This document shows positions 29,093 to 36,842 of a stretch of 64,000 nucleotides of DNA, in pieces. The stretch lies in contig NZ_JAASAF010000004.1 in the NCBI RefSeq assembly GCF_012726195.1, positions 310,001 through 374,000 of the forward strand. The letters are read 5' to 3'. Made by a program: the position numbers and the translations under genes. The DNA comes from Rhodococcus sp. HNM0563. GTDB lineage: Bacteria; Actinomycetota; Actinomycetes; Mycobacteriales; Mycobacteriaceae. Position 1 is the stretch's first letter. Each line of letters starts with the position of its first letter. The notes below the pieces were generated by a model that saw only the letters and a list, made by a program, of their open reading frames with translations, searched no databases and was not told the origin of the DNA.

Positions 29093-29465
29093 GTCCGTCG
29101 ATCCCGCCGAACTTCGCGGGGCGCTCCAGCGAGTCGAGGCGTGGGTGTCGGGGCACAGCGACGAGAAACCCGCGAGGGCCGACCTCGCGGCGGCAGTGAG
29201 GCTCAGCGCCCGGACTCTCGAACAGATCGCGCCCGGCTCGAGCGTCGAGGTGCGGGTTCCACCGTTCGTGGCGGTGCAATGCATCGAAGGCCCCCGGCAT
29301 ACGCGTGGGACGCCCCCCAATGTCGTCGAGACGGACCCCCGCACGTGGCTGCGGCTGGTCGTGGGACGCGAGATGTTCGACGATGCCGTGGGTGCCGGTG
29401 GAGTCGATGCGTCGGGCGCACGGGCAGGTGAGATCGCGCATTGGCTTCCGCTCCTGCGTCTGTGA
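29079..29465 (+). CDS. Sterol-carrier-family (SCP-like) protein, Rv0807-type
   Basis: A 128-residue protein with [46 protein letters not shown] and a terminal [16 protein letters not shown], as in the small actinobacterial proteins found just upstream of purF (Rv0807 in M. tuberculosis). The fold resembles SCP2/bacterial sterol-carrier domains. The ligand is unknown. The start overlaps the CPBP gene; purF follows after 94 bases. Confidence 0.8.
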   Translation: MAPRKSVDPAELRGALQRVEAWVSGHSDEKPARADLAAAVRLSARTLEQIAPGSSVEVRVPPFVAVQCIEGPRHTRGTPPNVVETDPRTWLRLVVGREMFDDAVGAGGVDASGARAGEIAHWLPLLRL

Positions 29466-29559
29466 TCCAGGAGCTCGTGCGGGTGCGTGGTCGGAGGCGT
29501 CGCGAGCGGCACGTAGAATGGGCCTGCCCCGATTTTGTCCAGCCCCAGGGAGCACCCCG

Positions 29560-31143
29560 GTGACCAGTGCCGATCTGTCGGTTCACACACGCAATCTTCT
29601 CGCCTCGGACGAACCCGAGAACGAGCCGCGCGAAGAGTGCGGCGTCTTCGGAGTGTGGGCTCCCGGCGAGGACGTGGCGAAACTCACGTACTACGGGCTC
29701 TATGCCCTTCAGCATCGAGGTCAGGAAGCCGCGGGCATCGCGGTTTCCGACGGTGCCCAGGTCCTCGTGTTCAAGGATCTCGGTCTGGTGAGCCAGGTCT
29801 TCGACGAGCAGACCCTGGCTGCGATGCCGGGTCATATCGCCGTCGGCCACTGCCGCTACTCGACGACGGGTTCGACGACGTGGGAGAACGCACAGCCGAT
29901 CTTCCGCACCACGGCGGCAGGCACCGGTGTGGCACTCGGCCACAACGGCAACCTCGTCAACACCGCCGAACTTGCGCAGAAGGCGCGTGAGCTGGGCGCA
30001 CTGGACCAGAATCGTCCGGGCGCAGCGACCTCCGACTCGGACCTCGTCGGTGCGCTGCTCGCCCATGCGGCGGCGGACAGCACGATCGAAAGCGCCGCAC
30101 TCGAGCTGCTTCCGACCCTCCGCGGCGCGTTCTGCCTGACATTCATGGACGAACACACCCTTTACGCGGCGCGCGACCCCTGGGGCATCCGGCCGCTGTG
30201 CCTGGGTCGTCTCGATCGTGGCTGGGTGGTGGCCAGCGAAACCGCGGCGCTCGACATCGTCGGAGCGTCCTTCGTTCGCGACATCGAGCCCGGTGAGTTG
30301 CTCGCCATCGATTCCGACGGTGTCCGGTCGTCCCGTTTCGCGGCGCCCGAACCGAAGGGCTGTGTTTTCGAGTACGTGTATCTGGCGCGCCCGGACTCGA
30401 CGATCAGCGGACGTTCGGTGCACGCGACGCGTGTCGAGATCGGACGGCGCCTCGCGAAGGAACATCCGATCGACGCGGACCTGGTGATCCCGGTCCCCGA
30501 GTCCGGAACTCCCGCCGCGGTCGGCTACGCACAGGGGTCCGGTCTGCCGTACGGACAGGGGCTGATGAAGAACGCCTACGTGGGCCGCACCTTCATCCAG
30601 CCGAGCCAGACGATCCGTCAGCTGGGTATTCGGCTCAAGCTCAATCCCCTGCGCGAGGTCATCCGCGGGAAGCGACTCGTCGTCGTCGACGATTCGATCG
30701 TGCGTGGCAACACCCAGCGCGCTCTGATCCGCATGCTGCGTGAGGCAGGCGCGCTCGAGATCCACGTCCGGATCGCGTCGTCGCCGGTGAAGTGGCCCTG
30801 CTTCTACGGCATCGACTTCGCCTCACCCACCGAGCTCATCGCCAATGGTGGCGGTCACCGCGACACGGACGCCGACGGGCACGACTACGACGAGATGGTC
30901 GAGATGGTGCGCCGGTCGATCGGTGCCGATTCGCTCGGCTACATCTCGATCGACGGCATGATCGGCGCGACCGAGCAGCCGTCGACGCGTCTGTGTGCGG
31001 CGTGCTTCGACGGCAGCTACCCGATTGCGTTGCCCACCGAGTACGCGATCGGCAAGAACGTCCTCGAAGGTGTCGTCGATGCGGAATCGGTCACTCCGAC
31101 CGTGCTGGACAACGCCAACGCGGACGTTCTGAGCCGTCCGTAG
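29560..31143 (+). CDS. purF: Amidophosphoribosyltransferase PurF
   Basis: A 527-residue protein from a GTG with cagggag upstream. A 26-residue propeptide precedes Cys27 (EECGVFGVW), which becomes the N-terminal nucleophile after cleavage. The PRPP motif is VVVDDSIVRGNTQRAL. Cysteines in GCVFEY, WPCFYG and CAACFDG match the four ligands of the [4Fe-4S] cluster of the B. subtilis-type enzyme. It catalyses the first committed step of purine synthesis. purM follows on the same strand after 154 bases. Confidence 0.96.
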   Translation: MTSADLSVHTRNLLASDEPENEPREECGVFGVWAPGEDVAKLTYYGLYALQHRGQEAAGIAVSDGAQVLVFKDLGLVSQVFDEQTLAAMPGHIAVGHCRYSTTGSTTWENAQPIFRTTAAGTGVALGHNGNLVNTAELAQKARELGALDQNRPGAATSDSDLVGALLAHAAADSTIESAALELLPTLRGAFCLTFMDEHTLYAARDPWGIRPLCLGRLDRGWVVASETAALDIVGASFVRDIEPGELLAIDSDGVRSSRFAAPEPKGCVFEYVYLARPDSTISGRSVHATRVEIGRRLAKEHPIDADLVIPVPESGTPAAVGYAQGSGLPYGQGLMKNAYVGRTFIQPSQTIRQLGIRLKLNPLREVIRGKRLVVVDDSIVRGNTQRALIRMLREAGALEIHVRIASSPVKWPCFYGIDFASPTELIANGGGHRDTDADGHDYDEMVEMVRRSIGADSLGYISIDGMIGATEQPSTRLCAACFDGSYPIALPTEYAIGKNVLEGVVDAESVTPTVLDNANADVLSRP

Positions 31144-31297
31144 ATCCGGTTCCGGTACCGTGAGTGCGCGGTCGGCTCTCTCGGGCCCGCTTTCGCATGC
31201 GTTCTGACGGACACCGGCCACCCTGCATTTCGGTCACGAACGTGCCGTAACGCAACTGACAACCCTATTCACAACTCGAAGCTGGAGCCGACAACCC

Positions 31298-32371
31298 ATG
31301 ACCGAGGAGACAACCCCCGGAGCTTCCTACGCAGCGGCAGGCGTGGACATCGAGGCGGGCGACAAGGCCGTCGAACTGTTCGCTCCGCACGCGAAGAGGG
31401 CAACACGACCGGAGGTGCTCGGAGGTCTCGGGGGCTTCGCGGGACTGTTTTCCCTCAAGGGCGACTACAAGGAGCCGCTGCTCGCCGCGTCCACCGACGG
31501 CGTCGGCACGAAGCTTGCGGTGGCGCAGGCGCTGGACAAGCACGACACCGTCGGCCTCGACCTGGTGGCCATGGTCGTCGACGATCTGGTCGTGTGCGGC
31601 GCCGAGCCGCTGTTCCTGCAGGACTACATCGCTGTCGGACGCGTTGTGCCCGAGCGTGTCGCCGAGATCGTCTCGGGTATCGCCGAAGGCTGCGTCCAGG
31701 CCGGCTGCGCACTTCTCGGAGGTGAGACCGCAGAACACCCCGGCGTGATGGCAGACGGCGACTACGACCTGTCTGCGACCGGTATCGGTGTGGTGGAGGC
31801 CGAGAAACTCCTCGGCCCCGAGCGCGTGCGCCCGGGCGACGTCGTGATCGCGATGCGCTCGTCGGGACTGCACTCCAACGGGTACTCCCTTGCACGCAAG
31901 GTGCTGCTCGAAATCGGCAAGATGAGCCTGACGGCCCACGTCGACGAGTTCAGCCGCACGCTCGGTGAGGAACTGCTGGAGCCGACGCGGATCTACGCGA
32001 AGGACTGCTTGGCCCTCGCTGCCGAGACCGAGGTGCGCACCTTCTGCCACGTCACAGGTGGTGGGCTTGCGGCCAACCTGGCGCGCGTGATGCCGAAGGG
32101 CCTCGTCGCGGAACTCGACCGCACCACGTGGAGCCCGGCACCCGTGTTCGGTCTCATCGCTCAGCGCGGTCGTGTCGAGCGCGCTGAGATGGAGAAGACC
32201 TTCAATATGGGTGTCGGCATGGTCGCGATCGTCGCGCCCGAGGACGTCGACCGTGCGCTTGCGGTGCTCACGGCTCGACACATCGAGAGCTGGACTCTCG
32301 GAACTGTCCGGAAGGCGCAGGATGCCGACGGTGAGCGGGCGCTGCTCCTCGGCGATCACCCGCGTTTCTGA
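31298..32371 (+). CDS. purM: Phosphoribosylformylglycinamidine cyclo-ligase PurM (AIR synthetase)
   Basis: The 357-residue length is normal for PurM. Motifs include YAAAGVDIEAGDKAVE, ASTDGVGTKLAVA (ATP-grasp-like phosphate region), GLDLVAMVVDDLV, LLGGETAEHPGVM and SGLHSNGYSLAR. It closes the imidazole ring (FGAM to AIR), the step after PurSQL. ctggag lies upstream of the ATG. The gene is followed by unusual inverted and tandem repeats, then by the convergent DUF3073 gene. Confidence 0.96.
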   Translation: MTEETTPGASYAAAGVDIEAGDKAVELFAPHAKRATRPEVLGGLGGFAGLFSLKGDYKEPLLAASTDGVGTKLAVAQALDKHDTVGLDLVAMVVDDLVVCGAEPLFLQDYIAVGRVVPERVAEIVSGIAEGCVQAGCALLGGETAEHPGVMADGDYDLSATGIGVVEAEKLLGPERVRPGDVVIAMRSSGLHSNGYSLARKVLLEIGKMSLTAHVDEFSRTLGEELLEPTRIYAKDCLALAAETEVRTFCHVTGGGLAANLARVMPKGLVAELDRTTWSPAPVFGLIAQRGRVERAEMEKTFNMGVGMVAIVAPEDVDRALAVLTARHIESWTLGTVRKAQDADGERALLLGDHPRF

Positions 32372-32390
32372 GGGCAGGCGGCAAAGTACG

Positions 32391-32438
32391 AACAAGGGTC
32401 GGATATTCACGCTCTGGCGTGAATATCCGACCCTTGTT
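32391..32438. repeat. Perfect 22-bp palindrome (hairpin) after purM
   Basis: Left arm 32391-32412 (starts aacaagggtcgg) and right arm 32417-32438 are perfectly complementary around a 4-base loop, tctg. It is 20 bases after the purM stop. It probably acts as the purM terminator, though it is longer and more AT-rich than others here. Confidence 0.85.
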
Positions 32439-32469
32439 TGTTCGTGTGAACTGTTTGTTCATGTGAACT
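32436..32469. repeat. Tandem 17-bp repeat with operator-like core
   Basis: Two adjacent 17-base copies, gtttgttcgtgtgaact and gtttgttcatgtgaact, differ at one base. Each contains an imperfect dyad gttc-NNNN-gaac. They start within the right arm of the preceding palindrome. Confidence 0.7.
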
Positions 32470-32519
32470 CGCGGTCGTTGCGTCGCACACGCATGGGGAC
32501 CGCTCGATCAGCCGATGTC

Positions 32520-32567
32520 ACCATCAGTGGAGGGGGAGCCGATGTCGGCTCCCCCTCCACTGATGGT
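32520..32567. terminator. Perfect 23-bp palindrome after DUF3073
   Basis: The arms 32520-32542 and 32545-32567 (core gtggagggggagcc) are perfectly complementary with a 2-base centre. It lies 11 bases beyond the DUF3073 stop on its strand and is probably its terminator. Between it and the previous repeat (32470-32519) I see no other feature. Confidence 0.75.
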
Positions 32568-32577
32568 TTACGTCTGG

Positions 32578-32778
32578 TCAGCGACGCCAGTCGTCGTCGT
32601 CGTCCCAACCGGAACCTTGGTCGGCGAAGACCTCGTCCCTGTGCGAGTTGGGTGCACCGCCCGACAGATCTCCGTCCGACAACTCTCGTTGAAGGCTCTC
32701 GAAGTCGGTGGATGGCGAGCTGTACTTCAGTTGCCTTGCAACCTTGGTCTGCTTTGCCTTAGCTCGGCCGCGGCCCAT
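32578..32778 (-). CDS. DUF3073 family small basic/acidic protein
   Basis: A 66-residue protein from the ATG at 32778, behind gaggggg. It begins MGRGRAKAKQTKVARQLKY, the DUF3073 signature, and ends in an acidic SGWDDDDDWRR tail. It corresponds to M. tuberculosis Rv0810c, also next to purM. The function is unknown; the charged ends suggest nucleic-acid or ribosome association, but this is a guess. It is convergent with purM. Confidence 0.88.
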   Translation of the reverse strand: MGRGRAKAKQTKVARQLKYSSPSTDFESLQRELSDGDLSGGAPNSHRDEVFADQGSGWDDDDDWRR

Positions 32779-32972
32779 GGCCAACCCCCTCGCGCTTTGA
32801 CGGGGCGGCCTGGGGAATTTGGCGGCCCCGGTGTGTTGAGTATTTTCCTGTGTCCCACTTTAGCTTGGAAAACTCAGTTCCGCTCCCACCCACCCGTTCA
32901 GGCAGGTGTCCGTTACATCTCATTGACACCCGACCTGCAGTAATGCGGTATTCAATTGTCCGAAGATGCGGC

Positions 32973-33929
32973 TCAGAACACCCCCGGTACGGCTCGGACG
33001 GTGCCGACACGCGCACCACCACCGAGTACGGGTTGCGAAGCCAGAGCTGCCAGCTTCTCGTCGACGGCTATCCCGAGCCGGGTGAGGACCGCGGCGGTGA
33101 GCGGGAGCCGGGCACGCTCATGACCATCGTCGATCTTGAAAGCGAACGCCGAGCCGTCCGGAAGGGCGCCCGCATGGATGCCGTCGGCTCCGGCCTTGCA
33201 CATCAATCCCGGAACGGCCTGAATGAGCCGCAGGTCGTCCTTACCCGACCCCGAGATGAGGAACGGGTGCTCGCGGATCGCGTCGGCGACAGCGCGTTCG
33301 GGCGTGTCGGGATCGGCGGTCGCCAGCCGGGAGTACGCGCGGGCCAGATTGATCAACGGCACCGGGACGATGGGAAGTCCACATCCGTCGATTCCGAGGT
33401 CCGTCTCCTCGATGTCGCCGGTGAGATCGAGGATCGTCTCCACCACAGCTCGCTGCAGGGGGTGGGCGGAGTCGAGGTAGTTCGCGGTGGGCCAGTCGTT
33501 CGCCGCGCACGTCGCGAGCATCGCGGCGTGTTTGCCCGAACAGTTCATGTAGGTGGGACGAGGGACACGACCCGCCGCGAGGACCTCGGCGCGGGCGAGT
33601 TCGTTGCCGGGTAGGTCCGCGGGACACTGCAGTGCGTCCTCCCCGAAACCGGAGTGGGCGAGCAGTTCCTCGACGAGTTCGACATGGTCCGATTCGCCTT
33701 CGTGCGACGCGGTCGCGATGGCGAGTTCGGCGGTGTTGCGGGGTGCGAAGCCCAACCGCAGCATCGCGGTTGCCTGCAAGGGCTTGTTCGACGAGCGCGG
33801 ATAGACGGGAGTGTGGACCTCCCCGAGTGACACGATCACCTCACCGCGGGGATCCAGGACCACGAGAGATCCCCGATGTACGCACTCCCGGAATCCGGAG
33901 CGCACCACTTCGACCAGTTCGACGCTCAA
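32973..33929 (-). CDS. L-asparaginase II family protein
   Basis: A 318-residue protein. The family N-terminus VELVEVVRSGFRE is reached only from a TTG at 33929, which overlaps the stop codon of the MOSC gene (TTGA), so coupling is likely. Other motifs are GEVHTPVYPRSSNKPLQA, MNCSGKHAAMLATC and IDGCGLPIVPVPL. This is the PF06089 asparaginase II type, distinct from the classical AnsA/AnsB fold. It has no signal peptide. The gap to DUF3073 (194 bases) holds that gene's promoter and nothing else I can name. Confidence 0.88.
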   Translation of the reverse strand: MSVELVEVVRSGFRECVHRGSLVVLDPRGEVIVSLGEVHTPVYPRSSNKPLQATAMLRLGFAPRNTAELAIATASHEGESDHVELVEELLAHSGFGEDALQCPADLPGNELARAEVLAAGRVPRPTYMNCSGKHAAMLATCAANDWPTANYLDSAHPLQRAVVETILDLTGDIEETDLGIDGCGLPIVPVPLINLARAYSRLATADPDTPERAVADAIREHPFLISGSGKDDLRLIQAVPGLMCKAGADGIHAGALPDGSAFAFKIDDGHERARLPLTAAVLTRLGIAVDEKLAALASQPVLGGGARVGTVRAVPGVF

Positions 33930-34561
33930 TACATCACCCGTACCTCTCGCCCGGCGACACGTCGCCGGGCCTTGTCCGCGACACTCGGCGACAGATCTTG
34001 CTGCTGCTCGAGCATCACCGCGATCCGTTCCGGGTCGCGTCCGCTGAACAGGTCGCGCACGGTCACCCCGTGCCCCGGGACGTCCTCGACGACGATCCGG
34101 TCGCCGGTCGCGACCGGGCCTTCGACGAGGACCTTCAGGTAGACGCCCGTGTCGCCGCGGGCCGCGAACCGCTTGACCCACCCTGTTTCGCCGGACCACA
34201 CTCCGAACGTGCCGCAGGGCGTACGGGGGCCCGTCACCTCGAGCAGGAGACCGGCGTCGCCGACCCGCCACCGCTCGCCGATGACCGCGTCGCTGGTCGC
34301 GATGCCGCTGGTCCGAAGGTTCTCTCCGAACCATCCGGCGGGAAGGTCACGGCCGAGGTCGGCTGCCCAGCGTCCGGCTTCGTTGTCGCCGTATGCGTAG
34401 ACGGCTTTGAAGCGTCCCCCGTGGTTCTCGGTATCGCATTGGCGGTCACCGTCGAGGCCGAGACGTCCGACGTGGACGGGACCGTCCACGGGGCGCTTGT
34501 CGATCCCGGTGACGGGGACGCGGCGGGTGCCGCTGGCCCGGATCTCGTGCACCACACACAC
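33926..34561 (-). CDS. MOSC-domain protein
   Basis: A protein of about 211 residues from the first of three closely spaced GTG codons (34561, 34555, 34552); the start is uncertain. MOSC features are VHVGRLGLDGDRQCDTENHGG, WFGENLRTSG, the conserved Cys in RTPCGTFGVW, and a YiiM-like C-terminal extension. MOSC domains handle sulfur/molybdenum cofactor chemistry or reduce N-hydroxylated compounds in mARC-like enzymes. It lies 32 bases after ygfZ and is coupled to the asparaginase gene. Confidence 0.85.
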   Translation of the reverse strand: MCVVHEIRASGTRRVPVTGIDKRPVDGPVHVGRLGLDGDRQCDTENHGGRFKAVYAYGDNEAGRWAADLGRDLPAGWFGENLRTSGIATSDAVIGERWRVGDAGLLLEVTGPRTPCGTFGVWSGETGWVKRFAARGDTGVYLKVLVEGPVATGDRIVVEDVPGHGVTVRDLFSGRDPERIAVMLEQQQDLSPSVADKARRRVAGREVRVMY

Positions 34562-34593
34562 GGCGTCGACCCGACCGGAATTCGGTTCGGGAC

Positions 34594-35724
34594 TCAACGG
34601 CCGCGCAATCGGTCGACCGCGAGGCGTCCGGCCTGGACCGTGTCGTCGGCAGGCACCGAATCCGGATCGATGGCGGCCGCACACGGACCGACGACGAGCG
34701 CGGTGTCCGTCGCGATGTTCCGTTTGACGAGGGCCAGCGCTATCGGACCCAGCTCGTAGTGATCGACGACGGTGCCGAGCCGTCCGACCGAGCGGCCTCC
34801 GGCGGTGATCGCCTCACCGGGCTCGGGACGTCCGTCGGCCGAGCCGTCGAGGTGCAGAAGTACCAGGTGGCGCGGCGGTTTACCGAGATTGTGGACGCGG
34901 GCCACGGTCTCTTGGCCGCGGTAGCAACCCTTGTCGAGGTGGACCGCGCCGGCCTCGGCAGGGCCTCCGATCCAGCGGGCCTCGTGCGGAATGGTGCGCT
35001 CGTCGGTGTCGAGACCCACCCGCGGGCGGGAGTCGGCGACACGTAGTGCCTCGAACGCCCAGATGCCCGCGGCGCGGGCGCCGGCGGCGGTGAGTGCGGT
35101 GAAGATCTCGCCGAGTCTCCCGCGCGGCACGAGCAGGTCGTAGGAGTGCTCGGTGGGCCACGGCATTCTCCGCACGAATCCGCCGCCGGGGAGCGCGACG
35201 GCCGCATAGGCCTCGGCGGGCATGGCATCGAGGCCCAGTGCGGCGAGGATCGGCGCACCGTCGGCATCGGGGCCGAGCAGGGAGAGCACCGCAAGTTCGT
35301 TACCGTCACGGGGCTCGGCCTTTGCCCAGAAGACCATCTTGGTGAGGAATCCGAGCAGATCGGGGCCGCGGTCGTGTTCGGTGTCGATCCAGGTGGTGCC
35401 ATCGAGGTCGGTCTGCACGAAGTGGTGTTCGACGCGACCGTTCATATCGAGGCTGAGGTTCTCGGCGGAGGTGCCGTCGGGCAGGGACTGCACGTGTTGA
35501 CTGGAAATCGTGTGCAGCCAGCTCAGGCGTTCGTCGCCGCGGATCGCGATCACGAAGCGGTTGGAGCGGTCGACGACGGCGACGGAGCCGACGGCGGCGC
35601 GCTGTTCGCCCAGCGGATCTCCGTAGTGCCACGGTAGGCCCTCGTCGGGACTTCCGGGCGGGGACGCGACGGCATCGGGGAAGGTGAGCAACGGGCTCTC
35701 GGACACGATCGGAAACTCGGCCAC
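34594..35724 (-). CDS. ygfZ: YgfZ/CAF17-type folate-binding protein
   Basis: A 376-residue protein of the glycine-cleavage T-protein fold. The diagnostic motif KGCYRGQETVARV is present, plus FVIAIRGDERLSWLHTI near the N-terminus. YgfZ/CAF17 proteins bind tetrahydrofolate and help assemble or repair iron-sulfur clusters in particular enzymes. It probably corresponds to Rv0811c. It is divergent from pabC (55-base gap). Confidence 0.9.
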   Translation of the reverse strand: MAEFPIVSESPLLTFPDAVASPPGSPDEGLPWHYGDPLGEQRAAVGSVAVVDRSNRFVIAIRGDERLSWLHTISSQHVQSLPDGTSAENLSLDMNGRVEHHFVQTDLDGTTWIDTEHDRGPDLLGFLTKMVFWAKAEPRDGNELAVLSLLGPDADGAPILAALGLDAMPAEAYAAVALPGGGFVRRMPWPTEHSYDLLVPRGRLGEIFTALTAAGARAAGIWAFEALRVADSRPRVGLDTDERTIPHEARWIGGPAEAGAVHLDKGCYRGQETVARVHNLGKPPRHLVLLHLDGSADGRPEPGEAITAGGRSVGRLGTVVDHYELGPIALALVKRNIATDTALVVGPCAAAIDPDSVPADDTVQAGRLAVDRLRGR

Positions 35725-35779
35725 GACACCAGTCTATGGGGAAGCGCTCGGCAGGGGAGTAGTGGATAGGGTGGGCGGC

Positions 35780-36634
35780 ATGGCTGATCGGGTGCTGGTG
35801 ACACTGGATGGCGAGGTGAGGGATGCTGATGCGCCCCTGCTGCACGCCGACGATTTCGGGGTGCTGCGAGGGGACGGTGTCTTCGAGACGCTACTGGTGC
35901 GAGGCGGGCGAGCCCGCGCGGTCGAACTGCATCTTGCACGGCTCGCGTCGTCCGCATCCGTAGCCGATCTTCCTGCCCCCGAGCTCGATGACTGGCGCAT
36001 GGCCATCGACATCGCCGTCGAGGAGTGGGGGGATGCACGAGAAGGTGTACTTCGTCTCGTCTACACCCGAGGCCGGGAGTTCGGCGACGGGCCCACGGCG
36101 TTCCTGCTGGTGACCCCGGTGGCCGAGCGTGTGGAGGCTGCGCGGCGAGACGGTGTCTCGGTGGTGTCGCTCGAGCGCGGGTACTCCGTGGACCTCGCGC
36201 AGAAGGCACCGTGGCAGCTTCTCGGCGCGAAGACGTTGTCGTATGCGACCAACATGGCTGCGCTGCGTCACGCGGAATCAGTGGGGGCCGACGACGTGAT
36301 CTACACGAGCAGTGAGGGCCACGTTCTGGAAGGTCCGCGATCGACGGTGGTGATCGCGCGCGGCCGGACTCTGCTCACGCCACCGCCGGAACAGGGCATC
36401 CTGCCGGGCACCACCCAGCAGGCTCTGTTCGAGGCAGCTCGCGGGAATGATCTGACGGTGCGCTACGAGGCGCTGCGGCCGGCCGATCTCATCGTCGCCG
36501 ACGGCGTCTGGCTGTTGTCGAGTGTGGCGCTCGCGGTGCGTGTGCACACGCTGGACGGTCACTCTCTCGCCACCGAGGCGCTCGAAGGCGAGATCGAGAA
36601 GCTGGTCGACAAGGCGATCGAGACCACGCGCTGA
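35780..36634 (+). CDS. pabC: Aminodeoxychorismate lyase / class IV aminotransferase
   Basis: A 284-residue fold-type IV PLP enzyme. The PLP Lys lies in LLGAKTLSYATN, and DDFGVLRGDGVFETLLVRGG and ILPGTTQQALFE are family motifs. It corresponds to Rv0812, reported as aminodeoxychorismate lyase, which makes p-aminobenzoate for folate. A D-amino-acid or branched-chain aminotransferase activity cannot be ruled out from sequence. The neighbouring folate-binding YgfZ is divergent. Confidence 0.85.
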   Translation: MADRVLVTLDGEVRDADAPLLHADDFGVLRGDGVFETLLVRGGRARAVELHLARLASSASVADLPAPELDDWRMAIDIAVEEWGDAREGVLRLVYTRGREFGDGPTAFLLVTPVAERVEAARRDGVSVVSLERGYSVDLAQKAPWQLLGAKTLSYATNMAALRHAESVGADDVIYTSSEGHVLEGPRSTVVIARGRTLLTPPPEQGILPGTTQQALFEAARGNDLTVRYEALRPADLIVADGVWLLSSVALAVRVHTLDGHSLATEALEGEIEKLVDKAIETTR

Positions 36635-36710
36635 CAGTCGCGTGAGCTCGGCCGCTGGTGTGGCCGAGGTGTGGTTGTGGACACGGATGGTGGGCGGCAC
36701 CGAAATTTTC

Positions 36711-36727
36711 TACTACCGTTCGTAGTA
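36711..36727. promoter_or_regulatory. Palindrome upstream of cydA
   Basis: tactac-cgttc-gtagta: perfect 6-base arms, five bases apart, about 116 bases before the cydA ATG. It lies in the 208-base gap after pabC, which should carry the cyd operon promoter. It may be the binding site of a dimeric regulator. Confidence 0.45.
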
Positions 36728-36842
36728 ACAAGCCGTTGTGCATGTGCGTCGGCGGTTTTGTGTGCAGAATCCGACGTGGGCCTCGCGCTCGGACTTATCC
36801 ACGTACTGGGCTCCACCTGTACCGGCTCGACTCGGAGTGGCA

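Noticed and set aside
29203-30765. 520-codon minus-strand frame
   Set aside because: It is the antisense shadow of purF and the SCP-like gene, without a ribosome-binding site or recognisable fold.
32391-32567. Possible CRISPR-like repeats behind purM
   Set aside because: Only two direct copies exist, with no spacers between them and no cas genes; the palindromes are single hairpins.
32578-32784. TTG start two codons upstream for DUF3073
   Set aside because: The ATG at 32778 fits the family N-terminus and has the better ribosome-binding site spacing.
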